NCBI GenBank assembly: GCA_964247055.1
Contig: OZ176056.1
Location: forward strand, 6,262,001 to 6,326,000
From: Paragordius varius
Taxonomy: Eukaryota > Nematomorpha
Direction of reading: 5' to 3'
DNA length: 64,000 nt
Shown: piece after piece, positions 54,815 to 64,000 of the stretch
Layout of the letters: the number at the start of each line of letters is the position of its first letter
Numbering within the stretch: position 1 is the first letter of the stretch
Translations under genes and position numbers: made by a program
Notes under the pieces: model-generated
Told to the model about the DNA's origin: nothing
Seen by the model: the letters and a program-made list of their open reading frames with translations, nothing else
Databases searched by the model: none

Positions 54815-54879
54815 TATGAAGTGCGACCCGTCTATTAATGGGCCCTCAAATTTATTTGTGTTGGACACCTCTGTTTTCC

Positions 54880-55473
54880 AGTGTCTCATAAGGTGTTAAT
54901 TTGGATGTTTGTGTCTAAAATATATAATTCATTATAAACAGAAATTTTAAATAAATTGATAAACTTTGGGTCGGCACAAGGAACGTTTCTAGAGAGAGTC
55001 GGTGTAAAAAATGTATTTCATTAGTGAATATTTTTTTGCGGGCGTGGATTTTAAGGTTTAAATAATTAATTCATTGGAAAAATTATAAAAACCGTGAAAT
55101 ATGGGAAAAATAAAATATTTGTAAAATACACCTCATATAGAGGTTTGGAATCAAGAGACAACCTGAAACCGAAGCTAATTTCCACTCAAGATTTTATTAC
55201 TGGTTTAAAAACTGTAATAATAAGTTTATTCATCGATCGAACCTAATGGGGTTGTTTATATTTGTTGGTGTTTAATACCATATTTTTTTCAATATTAATC
55301 GATTGTGTTAAGACAAAATAGACCCAAATTCGGAAAAAATATAAATTTGCCCTAATTTGTCAGGACATTTGTAATATTCAATTAACATGACTTAACAATC
55401 AAATTAATACCTTTTTAACATACATAATTTATTTCACGAGTGTATATATCATTTTCCTATAAGAAATCAAAAA
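54880..55473. other. Intergenic DNA before the Cys-rich gene
   Basis: No gene or recognised repeat. A (GATT)-poor AT-rich stretch that must include the promoter of the gene starting at 55474. Confidence 0.35.
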
Positions 55474-58400
55474 ATGACTAAAGTTTTTATTTTCTATCTC
55501 GTTTGTCAAATGTTTTTCATTACAACCAAAGCTTATATGGATGAATGGCCAAAAGGGGCAGGTAATTATTTAAATTAAATATTTTTGAGGGCTATTTAAA
55601 GATATTAGGATAACTTAAAGGGCTTTGCGCAAGCCACATATATTTTTGCAAAAAACGGCGGGCATATATCAAATATATATGTAATAAAAAAATTTATATG
55701 ATTCTAAACATAGGATCCTAAAATGCAAACACAGTATAACAATTTTTTTTTTCTGGTTTTCGGCCAATTAAATGAACTTTTTTATAAAATATGATAAAAA
55801 TAACAATTTTATACTAAAATTTTATAAGCATATTTTTCTAAATATAAATTTTCAATTTTTCGCGGGCCGCAAATAAAGTTTCGAGGGGGGTGGGCTACGT
55901 ATGTTGGACAGCCGTGACCCAAACTTAAACTTCATAAAGCCTCGATATTATTTTTCCAGTGGTGTACCGAGGTGTAAGGAAAAAAATTTATATATAATAA
56001 ACACAGGTACCATCTAATCAGATTTGAATGGAAATCTCATATATACCATTTGCACTTCAAGAGTGTCCTTGAACACTTCAAGTTGGTCCTTGAACATTTC
56101 AAGTTGGTCCTTGAACAATTCAAGTTGGTCCTTGAACAATTCAAGTTGGTCCTTGTACAATTCAAGTTGGTCCTTGAACACCCTAAGTTGATCCTTAAAA
56201 TTTATAAATTTTGATTTAACCATAATTTTTGCATTTATTTTTTAATTTTATTATTTATAAACCTAATTTTCTTTATTTATTATATATTTATTCATTTAAT
56301 AATAAAAGTTTTTTTTGAAAAACCACGTTTTTGTTTCAAACTATTTTTTTTCAATTTAACAAAATTATTAACTTTTAAATGTTTTTAATAAAATTTAATA
56401 AATAAGCCAGAAAACTTATATATTTTTTCATTTCATGTTAAAATCTTATAAATATCCAAAATTATTATAACAAATTAATAAAGATATACGGTTTCTCAAA
56501 CATTAAAAGTTGATATCGAACTAAAATTTGTTAAATAATAGAAAATAGGTTAAAAACAATAAAATAGATGAATTATTTACGATTTGATTGATAAAAGTTA
56601 AAAACAAAACAAAGGACCAACTTGAAATGTTCAAGGACAAACTTGAAGTGTTCAAGGACCAACTTGAATTGTTCAAGGACCAACTTGAGCTGTTCAAGGA
56701 CCAACTTGCATTGTTCAAGGACCAACTTGAAATGTTCAACCAACTTGAAGTGTTCAAGGACACTCTTGAAGTGCAATTGGTATATAAATATATTTATACA
56801 TATATATATATATCTATACATATTATCTTTATGGAGTTTTTACATTTTAATTGGAGAGCTAGATATTCTATAGCATAATTTATTTTATATTATATCCCAT
56901 TGTATTTTCCGAATAGAATAAAGGAAATAGTTTTTCACTGCTATTTAATTCAATTTAAAATATTTTGGCGACGTTTCCTTATTTTTTTATGACAAATTTT
57001 GAATTTTTGTTTAACTAACAAATTTTTTGTCCCTTTTATTCAAAAAAGAGGTATTTTAAGCTGTGAAGGGTGAAAGAATATAAGAATACAGTCCAAAATG
57101 CAAATTCGTTTTTAAAAAAGTTAAAAGAAATAAAATAACTTATTATGATGGCATAACAATCATATGATATAAAAGTTTAAAATATCCAATTATACGTAAA
57201 AATAGGTAAAAAACAGGATCCATTTATTAAAAACATGCAAGTCAAGATGGGTTTGATTATATACTAAACATCATTGATGGAGAAGATTCATTTGTATAAT
57301 ATATTATTTTTATTTGACATTTTACGAACGCTTTGAAAAAATAAAAGTTAGATAATTTGGTGATACACTCACTAATTTTTATAGAGATATGCTGAGATCA
57401 ATAGCTCTCAATAAATTTTTATATCTTATTCTTAGATTAAAGATATATATCGCTGCATATTATATAAAACCTAGGGGGCAGGTAAAGAAATTTGGATTTA
57501 AAAGTATTATACGTTAAAGGTTAAAACTAAATAAATCTTAAATCCTAAATTTTGAATTGAAGATAATATCCAAAAATTTGGATAAACCCGTTTACGTTCC
57601 TTGCTTTGTTTTTAATTATTGGACCAAATTATTTTGGAAAACTAATTTTTTAATAACAATGCTGTATAATCGCATATTTAACTATGAGTTTTCATAAATA
57701 AAAAATAAGAATCATATTGATATTGAACGAGCTATAATAAAAGTTACAGATGTTGTAATAAAATGAATGGCTCCCCAATACATTAAGTCATAGAAAAGTT
57801 GTCATAAAGATGTAATTCATATGAATTTTATAAATTTTGATCATATGGGAAAAGTTTTTAATCAATTTTAAAACAAAAACGAGCAGATTAATTACAAATT
57901 TGACCAATCAATGTGGCAATATTTATTTTGGGTAACTCATAGCTAGCCCAAGTTATTTATAGAACACAAGGCTAATATAGACTCTAAATTTTTTATGAAT
58001 ATTAAATTTTAAGAGTTTATTCATAATCAATATTTCATATGCTTAATCATTTATTTGGGGGAAAAAATAGTTAGTTGCAATGACAAATGGGAATGGCAAT
58101 GCTGTATAAATAATGAACAAGCTCAATACAAGCGATATTGTTACAAATGGGGATATTTCAAGATAGCTAAATGGCCCTTTAGAAATTATAAAATGGAGGC
58201 GGAAAACTGTCCTGTTGAAACGTGTAAAAATAAAAAGTGCCATAGTAACATATGTGAGTTTAGTATATTTTATGGAAAATAAAATGCCCCCCTTCTCTAG
58301 TATATAAAAGGTCGGGAAATCTCCACAAGATTTAGTTTTTTTGTTACCATTGTTGATATAAATGTGTATCAAAATGTTTTCATATATATATAAAAATATT

Positions 58401-60104
58401 TATATATATTATGGTCTAATAAATTATGTTTTTCAATATTTTTATCTTATAAAACGCGCATACATAAATAATCTGTTAGATTTGCTAATAATTTCATTAA
58501 TACTTTTAAGACTTTCCTCATTAGCGTAAACGGTCTGTCAAAAAAATAGATAACTTGTATTTTATTACCATATCTAAAATTATTCGAGATGGATATTTTT
58601 TACATGCATTTTCATCCATTGAAAAATCTGTTTTACAATAAATGTTTAAGACAAACATGTGGTGTAAAACAAAAATTAAAAAAGATATCACTAGTTCTGT
58701 AGTTATATTAGCGCATTTAACGGTTGCATAATATGAGCAGCCCTCTTATATTCCCAAAAGATATTTAACAATTAGCATTATGATTTTTATCTTTATAAAA
58801 AAACTAGCAAAGCGAGAATTCGTGTTTTACTTTTGGGTAAATATGGAGCAGCCAAACTAATATTAAATGATTGGTAAGCTCATAACAAAAAAAGCCATCT
58901 CTTAAAATATTCAACCATATTGAAAACATAATAAAACCGAAAGTTAAGGTGTGTCTGTTTTCATATCAGATAGATGTAGGAATCTCGTAATGTTAGGATC
59001 CTAAATAAATATTGTTTTTTAAAATTATTTTTACAAGATTTGGCTTTTAAAATAATAGGTTAATTTTTGAAGGAGAGTTAAAATTAATATAACTTTGAAT
59101 TGGACCATAATTTTAGATATTTATTTAGTATATAGTCAATATAAGTATGGACTTACCCCTTAATGTTAATCGATCATAATTATATAGCTTTAGAAATATA
59201 AGGATAAAATAATTATAATTTTTTTAAAATGGTATTTTACATTTTGAAATTCCAAAAAAAACTTGGACTTTACATATTTTAGAAGTTATTTTATATTTTA
59301 CTGAGTTAAAATATTAACGTACACTTAGTAGACAGGCTCAATAAATCGTATATAGTTCTTTCTGCAAAAAAACAGGATTTAAAACACTAAAATCAAATTT
59401 ATACCGCGATTCTGAGTTTTCGTTCACTGTACATACCACGATTAGTATGTAAAGTATGCATTTATAAGTTCATATATTCACTAGTCGACAAATTTGGACA
59501 TTTTTGAGCACCACCACTCAAACTTTTAAATTATGACTAATTTCAGTGTTTTATAACCGAATGTGAAAAATTTTTTGATCCCGCCAATCAGAATTTTGAA
59601 ATATTATAGGTTTTTTAATTTTTCAAAAACAAGAGAAAATCGAGAGAAAATTAAATATAACTTTATACTAAAATGTTATTATATTATAAACTAAATATCA
59701 TTTAATAAAGCGTTTTAAACTCTATCTTTTGAATATAAATATGTCATTTAAATATCAGAGAGAAAAAAATAGTACGGACTTAAACGTCAAAATTTAGTCT
59801 TTTTCTTTCAAGTGAATAATACTTATAAAAAATTTTTAAATAAATACTAAAAAGGCATTCTATGGTTTAAACCTTTGGCTTTTAGATAGGCTATATTTTT
59901 TTGTTAGTTTTCGTCCTTTCGAGTACTTATTAGGCTTTTTTTCTTGAGTTGGTTCTTACAAAAAATCCTTTATTTATACCTAGTGGATATACTTTATTTT
60001 TTAAAATTATTGGTTGTTTTGTATTTTTAATTTCAGATGGATGTTGTGTAGCCACTTTTAGTAGAATTTACTATTATGGGATTGGACCATTTGTATTTAC
60101 CTAA
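55474..60104 (+). CDS. Secreted cysteine-rich protein, member 1, 3 exons
   Basis: Exons: 55474-55561 (donor GTAATT), 58071-58253 (donor GTGAGT) and 60037-60104 (acceptor TTTCAG, stop TAA). All junctions are phase 1; 112 residues. Residues 1-20 (MTKVFIFYLVCQMFFITTKA) are a signal peptide. The mature part has the scaffold C-x7-CC-x11-C-x22-C-x4-C followed by more Cys (KCHSN, YGCC). The minus-strand exon at 61984-62180 has the same scaffold, so the two are paralogues. The role is unknown; secreted, basic and disulphide-rich suggests venom, salivary, antimicrobial or cuticle-type extracellular proteins, which is inference. Exon 2 could instead read through its donor to a stop at 58281. The acceptor before exon 2 has a weak pyrimidine tract. 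Intron 1 contains hAT and fold-back elements. Confidence 0.6.
55612..55918. mobile_element. hAT MITE copy in intron 1 of the Cys-rich gene
   Basis: Left part 'aagggctttgcgcaagccac', 'atttttgcaaaaaacggcg'; right part 'ttcgcgggccgcaaataaag' and 'tacgtatgttggacagccgtg', a decayed GTGTTGGACACC end. Same family as the copy at 60834. Ends approximate. Confidence 0.55.
56042..56784. mobile_element. TATACCATTT fold-back element, subfamily B
   Basis: Termini TATACCATTTGCACTTCAAG and CTTGAAGTGCAATTGGTATA. Arms are arrays of 21-bp units of the type 'ttgaacaattcaagttggtc' (about six left, seven right). The core of about 370 bp is AT-rich and non-coding. The unit is an exact multiple of three, hence long repetitive frames such as KDQLELF on one strand; they are not a gene. 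Unit sequence differs from subfamilies A and C, while the outermost ten bases are the same. Confidence 0.85.
56880..58070 (+). other. Remaining intron 1 of the Cys-rich gene
   Basis: AT-rich. A frame at 57389-57481 (MLRSIALNKF… ending before GGGGGCAG|GTAAAG) resembles the first exon's end in DNA (GGGGCAG|GTAATT) but has the wrong phase. No other exon was seen. Confidence 0.35.
58254..60036 (+). other. Intron 2 of the Cys-rich gene
   Basis: 1.8 kb of AT-rich DNA. No exon with the family's cysteine spacing and no clear transposon ends were found. Confidence 0.4.
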
Positions 60105-60628
60105 TCTTTTTATTCAATTTAATTGTAGAATTTATCTAACTTTATACTGTGAATTGGTTAATTTAACAAGTCAATTTGCCTGGATTTTGCTTGCAAGTCT
60201 CTCTTATCGGACTTTACGATTACTGATTGTTATCTTTGCCATATCTGGCATAATTGGATCGCTTGGGGGATATGCAGAGCTTGAGCTATCACACTATACA
60301 TACTTTTAGATTTTTAATACTTTGGCTCTTAGCTTGTTTAGTATCTTATTTAATGCCTAGAATTTTGTTATTCATGCATGGAATATTACTTGTATCGACT
60401 TGTTCGTTTGACTATTTAAACATATGTGCACGAGGATTGATTGTTATTTTTAAATTAAATACAAATTTAAAAATTAAATTTCGGAAAAATCCTATTGGTG
60501 GCCTCAATTTTCTTTTTTGTTTTGGCCTTTCCATGCCATTAGGTATCAAAAAATGCAAAAATAATGGGGTGGTGCAAAAACTTGTTGAGCAATGTTTAAA
60601 TAGTCTTTTTCAAAATTTATATTGCTAA
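60100..60628 (+). pseudogene. Overlapping hydrophobic open frames, unidentified
   Basis: Two overlapping + frames give strongly hydrophobic peptides: about 60130-60309 (WILLASLSYRTLRLLIVIFA, GGYAELELSHYTYF) and 60254-60628 (RFLILWLLACLVSYLMPRIL, FCFGLSMPLGIKK). Together they could be two to four membrane segments of one protein split by a frame change, as in a decayed chemoreceptor-type gene, or coding exons missed here. No family motif was recognised. GC content is slightly higher than around it. Confidence 0.3.
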
Positions 60629-60833
60629 TAGCTTTGGGAATAAAATTCAGTTTATTACTTTATATTTTAAGGTTAATATATTTTGAGAACTTTTCAACGG
60701 TACGGCTTTTTTTTATAATAAGTTTATAACAGTTCACAAGGATCTGGAGAATTAATAAAAACAGCAATAAAAGAGTTTTATAATTCATTTTTATAGTAAA
60801 AAATAACCGGTTGGTTCATCTAGTAGTTTAGAA

Positions 60834-61132
60834 CAGGGTTGTCCAACACGGAATCCTCCGAAACTTTATGAGATGTAGGGTAGAATTCGGAAATACATAA
60901 TTTACCAAAATATGCTAATAAAATATTCCTAAAAATAATATTTCTTACCCAGTTTATCTAAAAATAGGTTTCAAATCGACTAGAAAAAATTGTTAAATTG
61001 ACTGCATCTTATAGTCTTATGTATAAAATCTAATAAATTATTTATGAATACTCATATAATATTGAAATGTTGCCCGCCAGTTTTTTAAGTCGAAAATACG
61101 GCCCGCAAAGCCATTTGTGTTGGACACATCTG
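60834..61132. mobile_element. Non-autonomous hAT element with 8-bp duplication, 299 bp
   Basis: Ends CAGGGTTGTCCAACACGG and TTTGTGTTGGACACATCTG. Flanks GTTTAGAA (60826-60833) and GTCTAGAA (61133-61140) match at 7 of 8. No coding capacity. This is the clearest copy of the local family; its right subterminal part 'cgccagttttttaagtcgaa' identifies the fragments at 23640 and 50880. Confidence 0.8.
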
Positions 61133-61140
61133 GTCTAGAA

Positions 61141-61983
61141 GGCATATTACCGATCTTGATTCTATAACTCTTTTCCTTCAGTTAACACTGTTAGGAATTA
61201 AATAATGTGACACATTTGCTAAAGATAGGGGGATTTTAGAAAAGTTTTTTTAAGGTTTCAGATACTGGTTAAAATATAAAGACAGTACTTAGAAAGTTTT
61301 GGGATTTAAACAGCTTTAGAACTTCTTAACCAATTTAGATAGTGGTATATCCCAAGAGGTTTTAAAATTTAAATATCTTAAATCATATTTTTTGCATTGC
61401 AAATTTAAATATGTTGTCTCTTAGCCTTTTAGGGGCATAATATAAAAAAGTTAAAATCCCCATCTCAAACTTTTTCGCCGCCATTTTTTTAATATGTTTT
61501 TAATCGCTATTGGATATGGCCAATAAATGTGTACTGTGATTAGTTAATGGAAATAATTAACTACAGAAAGCTTTCAGTTGCTATTTATTAATATAAAATC
61601 AGCTGTTTATTTCAATCGTGTTTTGGAGTTGATTTTGATTTCTAGAAGTTATAAAACCGTTAAAATTCTAGGTTTTATTCAGTATAGGATAATAGGCTTT
61701 GATAATTGGTTAACCAAAACTATTTTCAATAGTTGGTTACTACTTTAAGCTCTAGGGTAGTTAACCCAAAATGTCATCGCTTACAAAAAATGAAAATGTA
61801 ATGAATTATAATGCTGTATAAAACTTTTTAAAAATCAACCAATAAAAATATTACATAAACATTTATTCGAATGTGCAGCTATGCATTTAACTCATATATC
61901 ATATAATAATTTACAAAACACTAAACAAGTAGACAGCAGTTTTAATCATGAAAAACATTTGATTCACATATATATATTCATTT
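61141..61983. other. AT-rich DNA between the hAT copy and the minus-strand Cys-rich exon
   Basis: No gene or repeat supported. The 3' end of the minus-strand Cys-rich gene lies here; AATAAA-type signals on that strand are likely but not unique. Confidence 0.35.
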
Positions 61984-62180
61984 TCAAACATTATTATGTG
62001 TTTTAGCCAATTGGTCCTTGGCACAGATATAGTCGGTACAATTTTTTCGGACCTGCATATAACCGTACATGGGCGTATCAAACAAATTCAATACGGTGGC
62101 CCTATTACATTCCCTTTTCAATCGAGTTATGGTTGGTGAAATGCAACACAACGGTTCCCAATCCTGACATACAACTTGAT
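61984..62180 (-). CDS. Secreted cysteine-rich protein, member 2, last exon (partial)
   Basis: The minus-strand exon starts after CCTTTAG (phase 1 entry) and ends at a TGA at 61984, 65 residues. It reads DQVVCQDWEPLCC, then KREC, KNCTDYIC, and ends THNNV. The spacing C-x6-CC-x11-C-x22-C-x4-C matches member 1 (C-x7-CC-x11-C-x22-C-x4-C), and both share W before CC and R/K before the fourth Cys. The entry phase equals that of member 1 exon 2, so a short signal-peptide exon is expected upstream on the minus strand, at higher coordinates. I did not find it within the window; it may lie beyond 64000 or be too decayed to see. Confidence 0.6.
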
Positions 62181-62275
62181 CTAAAGGAATATAAAGAATT
62201 ATTTTATTGACTAGTTAGTCATTTAAATTATTTTTGATTAAATATATATATTTACTCATATTGGCTATTTTATAG

Positions 62276-62344
62276 ATCCAATCGAAAAAGGTTGCCGTTG
62301 TTGGAGTTACAGTGATAAAGAATATTGCTATCAAAAAAAAGAAA
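62276..62344 (+). CDS. Possible further Cys-rich exon (phase 1-1)
   Basis: Acceptor GGCTATTTTATAG and donor A|GTGAGT enclose 69 bases in phase 1-1: DPIEKGCRCWSYSDKEYCY then QKKE. A similar phase, a GTGAGT donor like member 1 exon 2, and a CxC…CY pattern suggest a third, diverged family exon or an alternative 3' exon of member 1. The partner exons were not found. Confidence 0.4.
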
Positions 62345-62984
62345 GTGAGTCGCATAAATGAGTTTGTTTATATATGTTTATATGACTAAAAGTTTGGAGT
62401 AGAGTTATAATATTAATTAGAAAGTAATGTTTTAGTGTAGAAGCAAAATTAAATTTTGTAAAAATAAGATTGAATATGATGAAAGTAACAATCAAATATT
62501 TTTATGGTATATTAATAACTAATTTTTTACGTATTAATTTTACGTCATATTTGTCAATAACCTTTTAAATTTTAAGCAGGGGTGTTTTCTTTATAGTCAA
62601 TTATTAGTGATTTAATGTTAAAATAATTTTTATATTAATAAAAATGATTAATTATGCAAAATCTTGAATGTCTAATTAAATATTATATGAATATGTTATT
62701 GTCGCGTTACATTTAAAAATTTATTATAGGTTAAGTTTATCGTAAAAGTACTCAATTGGAACCAAGTTGCCATCAATGCATTATTATATTGGCTAGTTAA
62801 TTTTATGACGCTTATAAGCCTTTTTTGCACTAGCCTCGAAATGCCCCCTATTTCCATAAAAGAATGTTAATAATTGCAAATTAAATGTCAATATCGTGAT
62901 TAAAAAACAATTTTCTGGGATATTTATCAAACCACATGAAAAATACTGTGTTTTGCACACAAAAAGATGTGCCATTTTTATAAG

Positions 62985-63200
62985 CCTTTAAGCATGGGCC
63001 CTTTTCAATAAAAAAACTGGAGGGCCGCATTCCCAAATGTACGGGCATATAAACAAATATTTTTTTTAGATTTAAACAAATGTTTGTAAAAACTAATACT
63101 ATGTAATTCAACATTTTTTGCTGTTCATGGGCCGAAATTCTGGAAAATTTATTTAATAAATTTATATTAATTATTTGTGTTGGATACGGGCCGTTTACTC
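62985..63200. mobile_element. hAT fragment
   Basis: 'catgggcccttttcaataaa', 'ggagggccgcattcccaaat' on the left and 'catgggccgaaattctggaa', 'atttgtgttggatacgggcc' on the right resemble the hAT family ends. The terminal bases are decayed. Confidence 0.4.
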
Positions 63201-63761
63201 CTTTAAATAAAATACATAGCCTTTATTTAAAAACAGATAGGATTAATGATAGTCAAAAATTTTCTCAAACATAGATTAATTTCTCCAAGGTCTGTAATAT
63301 TTCTAAAAATGTGAACCTATGGGCCCAGTACACTATATTTTAGCGCTAATTAGCTTGGCTTAGATAGGTAAAAAGCAGATATCAATAAATTTTAGAAAAA
63401 TATTTATTTGGATTTAAGTTATTATAATAAAATGATCAAATATATGTCTGAATTCATGCATTTTTGTTAGGTGACATTTAACTTCCGCCTGACAATACTG
63501 AGTGGCAAACATAGGATGAAGTATATTTACTATTAAAATTCTTATAGAATAAACGATAAGGTAACATTGAGATAATTTTGTGGAATATTTAATATTTTAG
63601 AATCTTTTAAAAAGGAATTAAACAAGTGATTTTGATCTCTATAATCGATATACTGCCGGATAAGTATAACGTGTAACCACAAGCATGATGATTTAATTTT
63701 GTAGTAAGGCAGCGCATAAATTAATAAATAAAACCATCCAAATGTTCCAAACTATATAAAT
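63201..63761. other. Intergenic AT-rich DNA
   Basis: Nothing recognisable was seen here. Confidence 0.35.
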
Positions 63762-63762
63762 C

Positions 63763-64000
63763 AGGGGTCTCTAACCTTTTTTCACCGCATGCTATTTTGG
63801 GAAAGAATTCCACGCGGGCACGTATAGATATTAAGTCTAAAAGTTTAATTTATCGTTTCAACACAAATATATATATTTCTATTTACGGATTAGGCTAACC
63901 AGCACAGTCCATTTTTAAAATAAATAAAAAAATTATTATTTTTGAGTAGTTTTTTTTATATATAATCTTAATTTTATCAAAATACCTTTGCGATGATTCA
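63763..64000. mobile_element. Left end of a second hAT family, runs out of the window
   Basis: CAGGGGTCTCTAACCTTTTTTCACCGC is a typical hAT-Charlie/Tip100-like terminus (CAGGGGTC..CAACC), different from the GTGTCCAAC family. 'cacgcgggcacgtatagat' follows as the subterminal GC block. The other end is beyond 64000. Confidence 0.55.

Larger units (their letters stand above)
53128..54873. mobile_element. hAT element carrying a nested fold-back element
   Basis: Left end CAGGAGGCGTGTCTAACACG, right end TTGTGTTGGACACCTCTG, inverted complements of the local hAT family (CAG.GG.GTCCAACAC). Without the 1.46-kb insert (53355-54814) this would be a non-autonomous hAT copy of about 290 bp, close to the intact copies of 263 and 299 bp at 9015 and 60834. 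No clear 8-bp target duplication remains. Confidence 0.7.

Noticed and set aside
56014-56878. Frames with repeated KDQLELF units, looking like coiled coils
   Set aside because: Same reason: 21-bp unit arrays of subfamily B; overlapping frames on both strands give equally long repetitive peptides.
57389-57481. Signal-like frame ending GGGGGCAG|GTAAAG, similar to the end of member 1 exon 1
   Set aside because: Ends in phase 0 while the next family exon needs phase 1; the peptide lacks a good signal sequence. Probably chance or a very decayed duplicate.

Overview
This is a strongly AT-rich stretch of animal nuclear DNA. Genes are split by GT-AG introns of very different sizes (23 nt to about 2.9 kb). 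Introns and intergenic DNA are full of decayed hAT, mariner and LINE copies, small inverted-repeat elements and (TA)n tracts. An invertebrate is very likely. An arthropod, perhaps a chelicerate or crustacean, is a guess from the LRR receptor style and the small secreted proteins; no single feature proves it. I saw no retrovirus, LTR element, Polinton, tRNA, rRNA or CRISPR.

Layout. 1-2.26 kb: an inverted-repeat element, cut by the window edge, holding a hAT transposon with an exact 8-bp target duplication. 3.3-7.2 kb (+): a four-exon JMJD6-type JmjC hydroxylase. 10.7-11.5 kb (+): a two-exon, 54-residue secreted histidine-rich peptide. 14.4-18.4 kb (-): a two-exon single-pass leucine-rich-repeat membrane protein. 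20.5-21.0 kb (-): Mediator subunit MED19, divergently paired with ISWI; the two start codons are 49 bp apart. 21.1-39.8 kb (+): the ISWI/SMARCA5 chromatin-remodelling ATPase in 24 exons. 41.5-52.8 kb (+): a 19-exon gene for a protein of about 1,149 residues with about ten CxxC pairs that I do not recognise. 53.1-56.8 kb: nested hAT and fold-back elements. 55.5-62.3 kb: a small cluster of secreted cysteine-rich proteins on both strands, sharing one cysteine spacing. 60-64 kb: hAT fragments.

Three genes (JMJD6-like, MED19, ISWI) belong to nuclear gene-expression machinery: a lysyl hydroxylase acting on splicing proteins, a Mediator head subunit and a nucleosome-spacing motor. The short MED19-ISWI spacer probably acts as a shared two-way promoter. 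Gene models rest on reading splice sites by eye. In each multi-exon model the intron phases agree at every junction used, and where a family is known the joined protein matches it.

Most unusual observations: (1) a set of elements ending in TATACCATTT whose inverted arms are arrays of 21-bp units, with three unrelated unit sequences; (2) the secreted family with spacing C-x6/7-CC-x11-C-x22-C-x4-C; (3) two places in ISWI where a tandem array has duplicated an exon boundary (six decoy acceptors before exon 22, three decayed donor copies after exon 5); (4) a 23-nt intron in MED19; (5) the unrecognised multi-CxxC gene.
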